Positions 33,093 to 60,433 of a DNA stretch of 64,000 nucleotides are shown here, in pieces. The notes below the pieces were generated by a model that did not search any database, was not told the DNA's origin, and saw nothing but the letters and a program-made list of their open reading frames with translations. This stretch comes from Ptychodera flava. Lineage: Eukaryota; Hemichordata; Enteropneusta; Ptychoderidae. Location of the stretch: assembly GCF_041260155.1 (NCBI RefSeq), contig NC_091934.1:41925898-41989897 (forward strand), written 5' to 3'. The translations under genes were made by a program, and so were the position numbers. Each line of letters begins with the position of its first letter. The first letter of the stretch is position 1.

Positions 33093-33653
33093 CTACAGTA
33101 CTGTGGAACGATCAAACGCGTTAAAATATGCATTCATATTGACTGGTGCCAGAGTGCCGAGTTTGAAAATAGTAGCCTGTTCGAGTTTATGGCTGGTAGA
33201 GTCGGTGGTGGAAATAATAGCAGACACTGCAATGTCTAACCGACCGCGGTGGGGTGGTGTACAAAAATGTTTGGCCGCCGGATATGTGAGCTTGTTGTCG
33301 GTCACAGTGCGAAGGTGTTCAGCAAAGCGATCGCTTAGGCGACGCTTTGTTTCGCCAATATATAACATGCTGCAGCGTTTGCATTTGATGCAGTAAATGA
33401 TATTAGCCGACGTGCATGTGAACACGCCGGAAGCTATTATATATAACATGCTGCAGCGTTTGCATCTGATGCAGCAAATGATGTTAGCCCACGTGCATGT
33501 GAACACGCCGGAAGCCAATATATAACATGCTGCAGCGTTTGCATTTGATGCAGCAAATGATGTTAGCCCACGTGCATGTGAACACGCCGGAAGCCAATAT
33601 ATAACATGCTGCAGCGTTTGCATTTGATGCAGTAAATGATAGACCCCCTCCAC
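33093..33653 (-). mobile_element. Penelope-like element GIY-YIG endonuclease end
   Basis: The minus-strand frame ends with a GIY-YIG nuclease: IIYCIKCKRCSMLYIGETKR, then RLSDRFAEHLRTV, a PAAKHF block and a C-terminal IFKLGTLAPVNMN. The CxxC, YIGETxRRLxxRFxEHL and final lysine/leucine pattern are those of Penelope-like retroelements and not of a host gene. The segment coding the Cys-rich and YIG part has been amplified in tandem 3.5 times (see 33361-33650), so the frame upstream is an artefact of repetition. A likely reverse-transcriptase scrap of the same element lies at 34.8-35.0 kb, same strand. Confidence 0.75.
33361..33650. repeat. ~80-bp tandem repeat inside the GIY-YIG region
   Basis: Units begin TATAACATGCTGCAGCG at 33361, 33442, 33521 and 33600 (spacing 81, 79, 79). 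Each unit also has ACGTGCATGTGAACACGCCG. Units differ by only a few bases, so the amplification is young relative to the element. Confidence 0.9.
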
Positions 33654-33654
33654 G

Positions 33655-34800
33655 ATATTCTATTGTGCAACATCCTCAGCAGAATTCGTTCGCTGAATAC
33701 ATACCACATTTGACATTCATTCATGCGAAGCAAATCGTTGCCTCTGCAAAGTATCATTATCGGGGCAGTCAACTTTTTTTGACCAAAAAATCCCATTTTG
33801 ACCTTTTTTCGTTCTCGACAGACTTAGTACAATTTTTTTTAACAAGCATTTGTACAATAGCCGTTTTGAATACTTCGAGTGCTTTCACAATAATATAGTT
33901 ATAAGGCTGTCCACCAAGGGTTGTCAATTATCTAGCGCTACCTAAAACGACGAGCGTTATTTTTCACTCAACAGTGAAATTATTCCTCGATTACTGTGTA
34001 TGTTAATACAAGATGAAATGATAAATTCAAAATAACAACTTGGACACTGCACTTAGCGGTGGATATTTCGCAACCACCTATTGTATTACTTGATCCTTTG
34101 CTTCACTCTTCTGTTTTTGGACCTTGAGGGTGTCCGTTTTTGTCCCCTATCTTTACTAACTTGGGCTGTTCCTTGATTACGTTTCTGAAAAGTAAAGGCA
34201 ACGAAAACGTCACGATAAACAGAATTGTATCTCTGAAAGAAAGCGGGAATGTATTGTGTACAGTTCCTGTTGACATATGACTTGCTGCCCGTGTTTAGAA
34301 ATATAATCTGAATGTCGATTTCTGCTAATAAAAAAGCACCCAGATAGCTACGCTGTTATTTTAGAGAAAAACAGTGTTAAACTTATCTGACACTATGTGG
34401 AATTTAAGAATGAACAGAATACACTTTATATCGATCGTTTAAAGCCAAAGTTTGTAATTTTGTAATAATCCGACTTGAGAGTAAAAGTAAAGATAGAATG
34501 AAGCCAAAAATAAAACATAAGGACATCCAGACCAGCTGCTCCTAAATTGTTATCCAACAAATACTTTGAAAATGACACCCAACTGGTTCAATTATTATAT
34601 CTTTTCAAGGTAAGCATTACAAGGTCCGTGAGGCATTTATTCGTTAAAATATAAAATTGGCTATCGGGAACCTCGAATTGTACGTTAGTTGCCAAGTGTC
34701 CATAATAGGTAAAAGCACTTGCTTGGGTGCCACAGCTATCAGAATTGGCCTAGAATTGACAATGTGTGAGCGATATAATTTACTGAACCATTTAATTTAG
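33655..34800. other. No gene recognised
   Basis: Possible decayed retroelement between the GIY-YIG part and the reverse-transcriptase scrap, but no motif is readable. Confidence 0.4.
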
Positions 34801-34804
34801 TTAT

Positions 34805-34995
34805 AGTTAGACATGCTGTCACTCATCATTTGAGTGACAGAGAGTCTCATATTGTGTACAATTATTCCATATCCACCATAGCATGTTTTGCCAGAATTAT
34901 ATCATATTAGTCTGCTCTCTGAATATCCCTGTCTCATTATTTTTGATATCACTGCACTTTGTCTCAATCGAGAGTCTTCATATGAGTCATTAGCC
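34805..34995 (-). mobile_element. Retroelement reverse-transcriptase scrap
   Basis: Nucleotide-level match to 63768-63962, where the frame reads through. Shared parts include CATTTGAGTGAC and TGTCTCA(A/T)T(A/T)ATTTTTGAT. The copy here is heavily decayed. Its position and strand suit the reverse-transcriptase C-terminus of the Penelope-like element at 33.1-33.65 kb. Confidence 0.5.
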
Positions 34996-34999
34996 CTAC

Positions 35000-37795
35000 T
35001 GTATCTCAGAAGCTTAGGCATAGACATACATATGCTACCTCTGAGATAGTTGGCCCATTACTCGGCAAATAAGGAATTTATGATTTTAAAATAAAAATAT
35101 GCCCTTTGTCATAGAGCTTGGTATTTAGCCCTAATTTAGAATAAGTCCCGGTATATAGCTGAGTTTGTAACCTTTGTTATTATTATAATATCTAACTCAT
35201 CAGCATTACAATTTGACATGTAGAATGTAGAATAAAAGCTCAGGAGATCATCAACAGAAAGAAACCCAGCTTCCCATGAGCAATAACTAGGTCATCAAGA
35301 AGGGTTGCACAGTTTATGTAAATTGGTATGCCAACAACTGTGTCGTAATGTAATATTACAAAATATATAAAATAATCAGTTTAAACGTTAATCATTGCAT
35401 CATGACTGTATTCCATTAAAATAAATGAACTGCGATTGATAACTATGTGGTGATACCTTCTGCTGCATTTTAGTGCGCGGGAACACTTGCTTCACCAGAG
35501 TTGACGAGCTTACTTACAGTTTGTCGTAGGGAATGGTGATGTACACGGTGGAAAAGTTAAATTTACAGATAGACATGAATGTTGTTTTCTTTTCATTTAA
35601 ACAAAGAGGTTAGTCTCTTGAATTTTAGTATCCGCATTTGCTTTAACCTTTTAGTTTCGTAAACTTTGTCACAATATCGAAATAGACCACTTTTAAAGAT
35701 AAAATGACAGTCAATATTTGTGATATATGTTAAATCGTGCATTTGCCGGATAAACGTCATCGGTTTTTGTTCTCGAACTACATCTGCAATTTTATAATCA
35801 ACAAAGTAAACAAACAAGATAGCCACCGCTCTCTGCCTGCGATGCGATGTTGCCGATGTAAATATTTGAACGGCTTTTAGAAACAAGGATATTTCGGGTA
35901 GCTAAATACGGGAATTATAGTATTTTGAATGTTGTAGTGTTAATCCGTGGTTATTCTCTTAAAGTTCCTGTAATTGTTTAGACAAGCTCATGCAAATATT
36001 TCACTTTTTGCAGCAAACTTCTTATTAGGTAGTGAGCGCATGGCGTGTCAGCGATGTTGCGCGCGACATCTGTTGACATAGTAACTCTCAGTGTAAACAA
36101 ATTGGCCTATTGACCTGTTGACATAGCAACTTTTTGTGTAAACAAATTGTGTAGAGAAATTGGCCGCCTCTCTCCGCTCCGTACGAAGATAAAGCGCGAT
36201 CGAAATCAGGAGAGATTTAGAGCTTTTGATATGATTGTAACAATATATTGCACCTTAAAAAATTCTTCCCGGACGACTATTTTTGAATGCCGGTATATTT
36301 TCTCTTAGTGGTCATTCAGATATAGAGGAATTGTCGCGCATGCATGATGTTGACATCTTCGCATGGTTTATGAATGGCTCCTGTTTACAAAAATATTTCG
36401 ATATTTATGCGCGGGCTGAATAAAAGGAAAGCCTCAAAAGCTAAGGTTCTTTCTATCGCTCGTAAAATTCTGGGCATGGGTATATGATAGCAGGTCTGAC
36501 CTGAAAGCGAGCGCAGCGTGAGGTATTGACGCGACGTTGAGGTATTTATTCCCATTATTGTATGTACTTTTGCATACAGATCCAGTGTTTTCTCTGCATG
36601 TCCTTTAAAAGGGGTACTTTGTGCCACATTCAATAAAATTAGGGAGCAGACTTGGCATTTTAGGGGCAGTTTTTATTTTGTTTTTGCCTTCGAGTCATAG
36701 GAAGCGCTTCACCAATATCATTACGATCGTCACCAAGTTCAGTTGCGTCGCCAATGTCGCATGCAGCACCCATACTATCATCGACACCATGCACCATGAT
36801 GTTTGTCAGCTTGTGATGTGCTCGGATGCTCTTCATCTTATGTCGATTTATCACCAAAAGGTTTGCCTGACTCAGAATTTGACGTATTTGTTCCACTGGA
36901 CACGATTTGGTGAGACATTTGGGGTTAAATCCGTTAAAATATGCGGTAATCAAACGATTGCGTTCCATTGAAATCGAGATCGTCACTGCATGCAGCGTGC
37001 CTGCACAATGCTTAAGCTGAAAGTTTCTATAATTCCGTCATTGATACGAAGTTTCGAGTTCTGCTTTTAAAACTTTGCCACTATCAAAACTTGAATAAAA
37101 AATTTGCTGTAGTATCCGTGAGACCAAGCCGCAAATATGTCGCCGACTATTCTGTTGGTTGCGTACTCTCCACGTCATGCACGTCATGAAAGTTGATTGA
37201 CACAGAAAAGTTTGTCTTTTCCGAGGGTATTACTGCTAGAAACAACAGCAAATTCACAGATTACTACACTATGCGCTTTGTTCATCCTCATATAAATTGA
37301 CGACTTTGCTTGCTGTGTTTTGTGCCCGATTTCCGTGCTGTCAGTGACTTTAACAGGGCAGACAATGGCTTGTAATGCGCAATTTAGGCAATTGTGCAGT
37401 CGAGAGAAAATTCTGCATAACAATCACGATGTACGTTGCTTACTGCAAAAGTGCTGCAGGGGGAGACGGACTGCCAAATATTTTCAAAAATAACAATAGA
37501 TTTCGGTATTTTAACTTGAAACTGAACAGCAATCTAGGTGACCAACGATAATGAATTATAATGGCAACATGATACGACCAGGTTTAAATTGAAACGTCTG
37601 TATTGCATCAACTTATGTAAGTCTCACAAGAGTTGGTTTGTTTCAAAATGGCGGCGCGCAGTGATTACGGAACCCGGGTTTTATATGTGATCGAAAAATC
37701 ATTTCGAATCAAATTTCGTACTGTTTTTGGAATAGAGATCTTCCGTTATCAGAAAAGTCCATTTTTGGGTAGGGTTTATGGTTGATAAGCTTAAC
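35000..37795. other. No gene recognised
   Basis: Several 80-115 codon frames (35593-35886, 36385-36633, 36660-36986 minus; 36621-36971 plus) are open on one or both strands without motif or splice sites. At 36.05-36.15 kb a TTGACATAG(T/C)AACT...GTGTAAACAAATTG segment is repeated twice in tandem. Confidence 0.4.
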
Positions 37796-37799
37796 ATGC

Positions 37800-37893
37800 G
37801 TCGTATCGGTATTAGTGTCATTTGTGCTTCGTCAGACACTCGACTTTGTCTCCTGTCTGACGAAGCACAAATTACACTCATGCTGATACGACA
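37800..37893. mobile_element. 94-bp foldback element
   Basis: Left arm GTCGTATC..CATTTGTGCTTCGTCAGACA, right arm TGTCTGACGAAGCACAAATT..GATACGAC, with a loop near CTCGACTTTGTCTCC. Confidence 0.75.
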
Positions 37894-37919
37894 CTGGACA
37901 GGCAATATTGGGTAATAAC

Positions 37920-38345
37920 ATCTGAACATAGCAAGTTTCTTAAACTTTGATCAAGTCAATTAAGATATGTATCAATTCATTAGGACAGTCTGTTCAATAT
38001 TCAAATTACAATCAGTTAATCTAAAAATGCTAAAACGGCTTTTAAGAATGTTATACTATGGTATTTTCGATGGACATAGCAATTTTAGTCCATGTTGGTC
38101 AAGTCAGTCCAGATATATATCTTTACTAATGAAAGTTCATCAAATATGCAAATTAGCAATTAACATTTATGTCACCCTTTAATATCTTTTACGGCTGATA
38201 CGTTTTTAGTGTGATCAACATATGTAGCATATCTCATTGTTTTTGTGTCACTGTTCTATATTTACATGCGTTTTCTCAAAAAATGATAATTATGCAAATA
38301 TGCATAAAATATGCAAGCCAAACCAAGACAGTTCTTGTCATTCCA
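37920..38345 (+). repeat. Dispersed repeat, third (partial) copy
   Basis: About two monomers of the 8.2-kb family, including ATATGCAAATTAGCAATTAA and AATTATGCAAATATGCATAA. The terminal hairpin is not found. Confidence 0.5.
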
Positions 38346-38349
38346 AAAG

Positions 38350-38884
38350 ATAACATAATATCATAATTCATTCTATTATGTAGACAGATTTATACATATA
38401 AAAAATGCGAGCTAGAATTAATGAAATGTACTGACTAAGACTCGTCTCATCACATCACTTTTATCGGAGACTTTTTTTACAGTTTACGCCGACTTTAATG
38501 AGAAGGCCAGTCAGCTTAGACTAGCACTTTGGTTGACCACGTCTTCATCTGCTGTTACATATGCATTATTATCGACTTGCATGTTTTAACGAACTGTAGC
38601 AATAAGTACTGTTACAATTGTCATCGTCAACAATACGTGCCCGGCAATCAAATTCGGAATTGTTATTTGTTTTGCTGCGGTAAGGACAGAATATGTTTAT
38701 AACAGTTTAACATATATTTCGTCAGTCAGATTTCTAAAATACAAATTTTTGCAGTCAAGCCCGTTTAAGGTTAAAATGATCCCCCCCAAAATCAAGGCAG
38801 ACAATAGTTGAACCTTGGCTGCGACGGATCTCCCCACTATTTGACTGATAAAAATCGAACCATAAATATATTTAAATATCTTAC
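38350..38884. other. 3' end region of gene B, terminal exon unresolved
   Basis: Several acceptor-like sites could give a short last exon (minus-strand acceptors near 38549-38676), but none is clearly better. If exon 14 is not spliced, the frame ends ...SWIPVRYLNIFMVRFLSVK. ATTAAA on the minus strand at 38494-38499 is a candidate polyadenylation signal. Confidence 0.35.
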
Positions 38885-54415
<15,531 letters not shown>

Positions 54416-54623
54416 GATAATTTTTCGTGATGTACAGATGTCTTCGTCTTTCTTTGCACGTTGTAAACTTGAAGTCACGTCATGAACGATGGATTTGCAA
54501 CGGATACGTTGACTGAGGTATACTGTGGATCACACTTTAACAATATAAACAATAATTAAATTGTGAGCATAAGTTTGAGTCTCGCATATATTAGTAGTAC
54601 ATCAAGACGATGCATGTATTTAC

Positions 54624-54720
54624 CGGGAGTATGTTGACTCTTTGTGAGCTTTGACACAATCTCACTTTCTGAAACAATGAAGGACAAAACAGCTCGAGTG
54701 AAGTAGGCTGGCAATGGTTG
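54624..54720 (-). other. Possible upstream exon of gene B
   Basis: Acceptor CATTCTTCCGCAG and donor CCCG|GTAAAT frame 97 nt reading QPLPAYFTRAVLSFIVSESE onward to KSQHTP. The one base left over fits the acceptor at 54523 in frame with the DED. It could be coding or 5' untranslated; no start codon is inside. Confidence 0.4.
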
Positions 54721-54912
54721 CTGCGGAAGAATGATGGTGATTATTTGGCAAAGCATATTTTTGTCAAGATAGTATAATTTGTTTTGCGTGGCGGAGGGTG
54801 AAGTGACAATTAGCGCTAATTAAGTATGCTGACATAATTGATAGACCGGTTAATGAACAAGTGCAAAGGGCAAATTTTTAATTACTCAATATCAAATCAG
54901 ATACGTACCTAC

Positions 54913-54946
54913 CTTTTTTGAAAGGTCACAGAGATTCAACAACTTC
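54913..54946 (-). other. Possible upstream mini-exon of gene B
   Basis: 34 nt between acceptor TATCTTTTCAG and donor AAG|GTAGGT, coding KLLNLCDLSKK in phase with the exon at 54624-54720. Same uncertainty. Confidence 0.3.
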
Positions 54947-55788
54947 CTGAAAAGATAAATAATCCCTTATTTTGTTATCAAATGAATAATAAGTCACGAT
55001 TTTTAAAATGCAATAGTGTGCACATTTTTTATTGCTTGCTGTTATATCCCACCCGTGCCAAGTACAAGGCTTACACCTTGTCCCTATGAGGAGAGTTAAC
55101 GCTGTCTATTAGACTATGGTCTATAGTTTGAAGACGATGAGCTGTTAATCTCTTGTTTAGCATGCTGGTTATTACAGAAATACATGTGGCATTATTTAAT
55201 ATGGGCAGGAGTTATCACCGTTTCAGATACAGAATTTACACATATGATCAACCGCGATTATCATCAGTTTAGGTTTGAATTATGTCAAAGGCATTGTACC
55301 TTTAAGATGAACATAGTTGAAATCTTGATTCTGTTCTCCATTTGCAACTATAAAAGGAGATTGTAAATAGGCTTTGTCACTCTTAAGTCAGTAGGAAGAT
55401 TTCAAAACCTAAAATATGCTTTCGCTTATGGATGAGGGTGTGGAGATCGCCCGAGCACAACGGCACCTTTAAACATCTCTATTCAGATCAAAAATGAGCA
55501 GAGTTATCTTACATTGCTATCAAGCTGACACAAATGTAAAGATGTCGACACGTTTAACAGCTGTAAGGTGAACTCTATGACGCCTGGGATACGTTTTCCA
55601 GAACATACAAAAAAAGCGTTGAAAAACAAACAAAAACGACAGTCAGTATTACTACTTTAAATATTGTTATCAATTACTGTAATCATACGTTTACCACCAC
55701 AGGGCTAGAAATGAATTATTATCTCGGTTGTGCGTTTTGACCACTAAAAATTATTTTGGCTGTCGAAACTATACATATAATGGTCACC

Positions 55789-55794
55789 TTTATT
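55789..55794 (-). terminator. Candidate polyadenylation signal
   Basis: AATAAA on the minus strand about 21 bases past the stop of the frame at 55818-56117. Confidence 0.3.
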
Positions 55795-55817
55795 ATGCAA
55801 ATTGCATGTTTCTTTTA

Positions 55818-56117
55818 CTACTGACAAAGTTGAGAAAGGAAAGTCACTCTCAGTGTTACCGTCAGTGATAGCGCCTTCTCCATACGGGATAACATTCGGC
55901 TGTATTGCCATACTGTATACATTAAACCATGAATGTCAAAGTCTCTTGTGATTCGATACACAGCAAGGGACCCAGTAAGCAGTAGGAAGATCGGTCCTGA
56001 CAAATACATGAAATACAGAGAGATCTCGTATGAAGTACGATCGTCTTGAAACAAGGCCGTCACCACTAAACTTTTGCGACGGTCCAAATTTGTCCACCGA
56101 TTTTCAAAATAGGCGGT
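55818..56117 (-). CDS. Possible terminal exon of an unknown membrane protein
   Basis: Acceptor CGTTTTTCATTTTAG opens a 99-codon frame in phase 0: TAYFENRWTNLDRRKSLVVT, a hydrophobic segment SLYFMYLSGPIFLLLTGSLA (residues about 48-67) that could be a transmembrane helix, then WQYSRMLSRMEKALSL and a stop. An AATAAA follows closely. I do not recognise the family and no upstream exon was found. A GTAACA inside the frame could be a donor, in which case it would not be terminal. Confidence 0.3.
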   Translation of the reverse strand, partial: TAYFENRWTNLDRRKSLVVTALFQDDRTSYEISLYFMYLSGPIFLLLTGSLAVYRITRDFDIHGLMYTVWQYSRMLSRMEKALSLTVTLRVTFLSQLCQ

Positions 56118-56815
56118 CTAAAATGAAAAACGTATGAGGTGCCTGAAGTGACAAATTGTTTTCACATTTCAAAACGCTTTTACGGATGTACAGTGAATTG
56201 AGATGGGTTTAATATGTACTGTTACATGTAAATTCAACACGCATGCGTGTACACGTATCCACGAACGTAGCCATAATTTCAAATGTGTATGCGTTACATT
56301 GCAACGGACACAAACATTTTGTCGTGAATTACATTATTGATTTATATTTTATTGCAATGTGTTATTATTATTGTTTACATTGTTATTTCAGTCATTTCAA
56401 GTTCAAACCAGTTGTGTTCTTGTATTACACGTGTTCCTGAGGGAAACTGACACAACTTTTATGGACCAGTCCATTCTAGCCAATCACAACGCAGCCCGCT
56501 GAAATTGTTTTGTCCTACCGAGGCTTTATAAGCACGCATGCCATGTATGTTTGGCAGTGAGCGAGAGAGCGTGCACATGTAAGTCATGTAACAGTATTGC
56601 AGTCAATAAACGTGCGTTCCCAGTTACAGTTCAGCAGCAAGTGTCATTGTCTTCTATCGTCACCCACTCATTGCTGTGAAACGAACCCCCTTCCGTTGTG
56701 GCTCACCCACACATTCATATGTACACATGTAAATGTACACAATGTACATTACAGACCCTCCGCATGGATAAATAGATACATATAAAGACACACAGACACA
56801 CCGACACAACACACA

Positions 56816-56871
56816 CATACATACATACATACATACATACATACATACATACATACATACATACATACATT
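56816..56871. repeat. (CATA)n microsatellite
   Basis: About 14 CATA units preceded by an AC-rich run. Confidence 0.95.
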
Positions 56872-57354
56872 TTGTGCAGTGTCGTACGTTTTTTTAGCGC
56901 ACACAAAATTATACTGTTCATGATGGTAGATGTATACTAATACCCGTTAGTTTTAGATGTGCAGTTGTTAACCAGTGATGTGTAATTAACTCAAGAACCG
57001 CAAATAAAAAACGGGTAATTACGAAAAATTGCATTGCTTTCACATTTGCGATGCAGGACAGACAATAGAAAAAAAATTACTGCCATACCAATTTCCTCCA
57101 GCCCCCTGAAATCAAATGGTTCTCCCCTAGGTACCAATCACACACATAGCGTCGTGTGTACACCGTCTATAGGTGGAAATGCACGTCGTACTGTTGTCAG
57201 CAGGCAAACATCATGCACGATGACGTCACTTATCATGTGAAAGGTTGTCCGCGATTGGTCAGATTAGCATAACGACCCAGGTCAAGCAGGTCAAAGCGTG
57301 AGCACCCAATGAAACACAAACAGCAATTCATCATATCTGTACGCAGTAGCTGAA

Positions 57355-57458
57355 TAATTGTTGCCTTGGTTGGCCGTGGGGTTTGGATTTCTGTCGTGCA
57401 CCTTGCGCCGCACGACATAAGCCCAAGCCTGGCACGGCCAACCAAGGCTACAATTATT
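57355..57458. mobile_element. ~105-bp foldback element
   Basis: Left arm TTGTTGCCTTGGTTGGCCGTG (21 bases, here TTGTTGCCTTGG / TTGGCCGTG) and right arm CACGGCCAACC / AAGGCTACAA. The inner stem is TGTCGTGC/GCACGACA. AATAATTG/CAATTATT lies at the outer ends. Confidence 0.75.
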
Positions 57459-57699
57459 GCAGCTATGTTAAGCCATGGAGCAGCGAGAATCCTCGTACAC
57501 TCGCCTGCTCGACAATATGGCAAACAACATCCAAAACCGATTGCTAGACTTGGTAAGTCAGTTTTGATACTATTACATTTACCATGAACGTAACTTTTGT
57601 CCTTTGACAATGTCCAAAAGTCTTCTTCATTTGTGTTTTAGCACCTCTTAAAGCGATGCGGAACACATTTACCCGGTTATCAAATAGGTTAATTTCCGT

Positions 57700-58900
57700 C
57701 GTCGTCCGTCATCGTCGTCGTCCGTCAACAATTGCTTTATCCTCTGAAACCGCATGTCCGATTGCTTTGAAATTTGACATCTAGATCACTTGGGGTGACG
57801 TCAGTTAAGTTCGAATAAGTCGTGGTGAAATTGGCATATGGGTATTTTGGGGACACTTTTTGCTGCTTTTAGTCAAAACAATCTTCTCTGAAAACGCTTG
57901 TCCGATTGCAGTTCACTTTGGGTGACCTCTTGTGGTGAAATTTGCATATTTATGTATTTGGGGTATTTTGCTGTTTTCCTTTGGTCAAATAATCTTTTAA
58001 AATTTCCTCTTGAAAACTACTGGTCAGACAGCCTTGATATGGGGGAGATAGGTTCCTAGGGTTGACTATTTCAGATTTGTTCAAATTGTGTAAAAATATT
58101 CAAATATGTATTTTAAGGCAATTTTTGCCATTGTGATCAAAATTTTTCTCACCATAACCGCTTGTCTGATAGCTTTGATATTTGGTACCTAGGTTCATAG
58201 GGATGTTAAAAATATGATGTATTGAAATTATGATGAGATCTACAATTTTCTTAATTTTGGGCAGTTTTTTTCAATTTCAAAGAATGTTTTTTTAAAAAAT
58301 GCTTGTTTGATAGCTTTGACATTTTGTATATAGGTCCCACAGATATGTGATATATTAAAACTATGATGGAATCTGCAATTTTGTATTTTGGGGCAGCTTT
58401 CACAATTTTTGATAAAAAAAATTGCTTCTCTGATACCTTTGATATTTGGTGGGTTAGTTTCCAGGGATTATCTTACAGTAATATATTGAAACTAAAATGA
58501 AATCTACAATTTTATATTTTTGGCAATTTTTGCCATGTTTGGTCAAAAATTCAGTTTTTCAAAACAAATCTCGCCTGATAGCTTTGATATTTGGTATGCA
58601 GGTTCCTAGGGAGTATCTAAATGTGATATATTGAAATAATAATGACATCAAAAAATTGTTTCTCAAAAAACTACTCGTCTCACAGCTTTGATTGATATGT
58701 TCTCCGGGATGGTATTAATGTGATATGTTCAAATTATGATGAAATCTTCAAATGTGTATTTTGCAGCTATTTTAGACATTTTATCAGGTCATCGTGAAAT
58801 GAGCTATCAAAGATTTTCACCTTCTTCATCAACTCATGTGTCACAAAATAGTTATTCTACATGACACAGTGAGCTGTATCGGCTGTTAGGTCGCTTGTAT
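57700..58900 (+). repeat. Satellite-like tandem array, long copy
   Basis: Starts with CGTCGTCCGTCATCGTCG and CAACAATTGCTTTATCC, then about eight diverged monomers with TGATAGCTTTGATATTTGGT, TATATTGAAA(C/T)TA and GTCAAAAATT-like blocks, and ends GACACAGTGAGCTGTATC and TAGGTCGCTTGT. Matches the end of the array at 48.8 kb. Confidence 0.65.
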
Positions 58901-58949
58901 GTTGTGTATACTACTACTTTTAAAGGTTACGTTCACTCTGTTGTTGTCG

Positions 58950-59990
58950 TAGAGTAGATCCAAAGCTTCATAGGCAAAATCGCCTATTTTCGAATATCAT
59001 GTATTAATGACATTAGCAATGGGCTTGTATTACTTATTATTAGTTATATTACTTATAAAAGGCCTTTTAATGAGTGTTGGCTTGGATTTTAAGCCTATCC
59101 ATATATCGGATATTGTTCAACTTCAGCACTTGAGTGCCCGCACTCAGGCACTATAATTCAGTTATAAAATTTGCACATATCTATAACTAACTTTTTTCAA
59201 TCTTCTGTCATTTAGAGTCTATCTGTGACTGATATTAATGCCAAATTGGAGGAAAACTTCACAGTTCAAGCACGCGAGATATGTTTGTGCTATTTCAGTG
59301 AGTAGTTAACAGAACTTGTGAACTCGTTCATTGTTGTGAAGTTGACTTTATACAAATGTACACCTTTATTAATTTGGTCAATCTGGTAATTTAATTGCAT
59401 GAGAACGAACCCCCCCCCCTTCTAGTAAGTGCAAAAGAAGTTTATAGCTTGTACAGTTTGATATCTTTCAATTCAGAATGAGGCATGCAGATGTTACCTA
59501 TATTTATTCCATAAAACAGAATAGCATTTATTGAAATTGAAGAGAGCTGGACATATTTGAGAAGAGCTCTGATGTATTATGCAATGCTGAAATAAGGATC
59601 TCATAGTGTCGACTACATCAGAACATGAGTTTTGAGCGTTCATGACAGTAATTTGGACTAGATTACTTGCCATGAGCTGCTTTTGAGCTGTCATGTGCAC
59701 GCTAGTGATCTGCTGTGAGCTGCCGGCTTAATCCTTTAGGAGATTTTAGGAACATTTCAGAATGGATCACAAATATCTGAACTTGAAGACTTTAAAGATG
59801 AACACTATGTGCACACTATTAGCTTTAATTTGACGTATCAAACGGTGACCTCGAACATGTAAACGATCCAATTCATGATTAAAGTTAAAACGTTGCAATG
59901 CATTAATTTTTGCAATGTACCTTGAAGTTACTCACCACGTATATGTACCTGAATCGTCATTTTTTTAATGTTTCGATAAGACAAAGAAAA
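58950..59990. other. No gene recognised
   Basis: No motif-bearing frame. A 9-10 C run near 59410. Confidence 0.4.
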
Positions 59991-59996
59991 ACTTAC

Positions 59997-60100
59997 CTAG
60001 GCAACTTGAGAAGACTTCCTCAGTGAGCTAAAGTACACGGCACGTTGTGCTCTGCTCGACGCTACGATTTTGTTTGCAATGCGACAGGCGACATGTCTGA
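59997..60100 (-). other. Candidate non-coding first exon of gene B (3' end)
   Basis: TTCTCAAGTTGCCTAG|GTAAGTTTTTC on the minus strand is a near-consensus donor, preceded by sequence without a usable long frame. The equivalent position for gene A is 26233. The upstream limit is arbitrary. Confidence 0.3.
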
Positions 60101-60433
60101 ACACATAATTCTCTAAACACTTTGTTTGCTTCATAGTGATTTTGTCATGAGATAAATTCACCCAGAACACGATTGGAATATTTTGGGATAATAGGATATT
60201 GTAGTAATATTGGTTTATTCAGTAAATTAAGCTCATCTACTCTTCTGTTTTTGCAATTCACATGTTTTAAAGGGTAATCTGTAATATTGTAACTTTCAGC
60301 TATAGGGTACCCGACACTTTTGATAAATTTGCACAATAAATAGATTTCTACCATTTCAAAATGACAGATCCTATTGTTTTCTTTGAAATTGTCATTATTG
60401 TTTTGTCCATTCCCCAAGTTTTGGTAATTTGAG

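Noticed and set aside
33093-33653. A 186-residue Cys-rich host protein
   Set aside because: The N-terminal part comes from an 80-bp tandem repeat and the C-terminal part is a Penelope-like GIY-YIG nuclease.
36385-36986. Consecutive 80-108 codon frames on the minus strand as a gene
   Set aside because: Frames overlap open frames on the other strand, and no motif or splice sites were found.
54913-54946. KLLNLCDLSKK as part of a first DED, giving a tandem DED
   Set aside because: Too short, and the following residues do not follow the DED pattern. Only one DED is supported.
57233-57610. A 125-codon minus-strand gene
   Set aside because: The frame runs through a foldback element, and its middle is the inverted arms.
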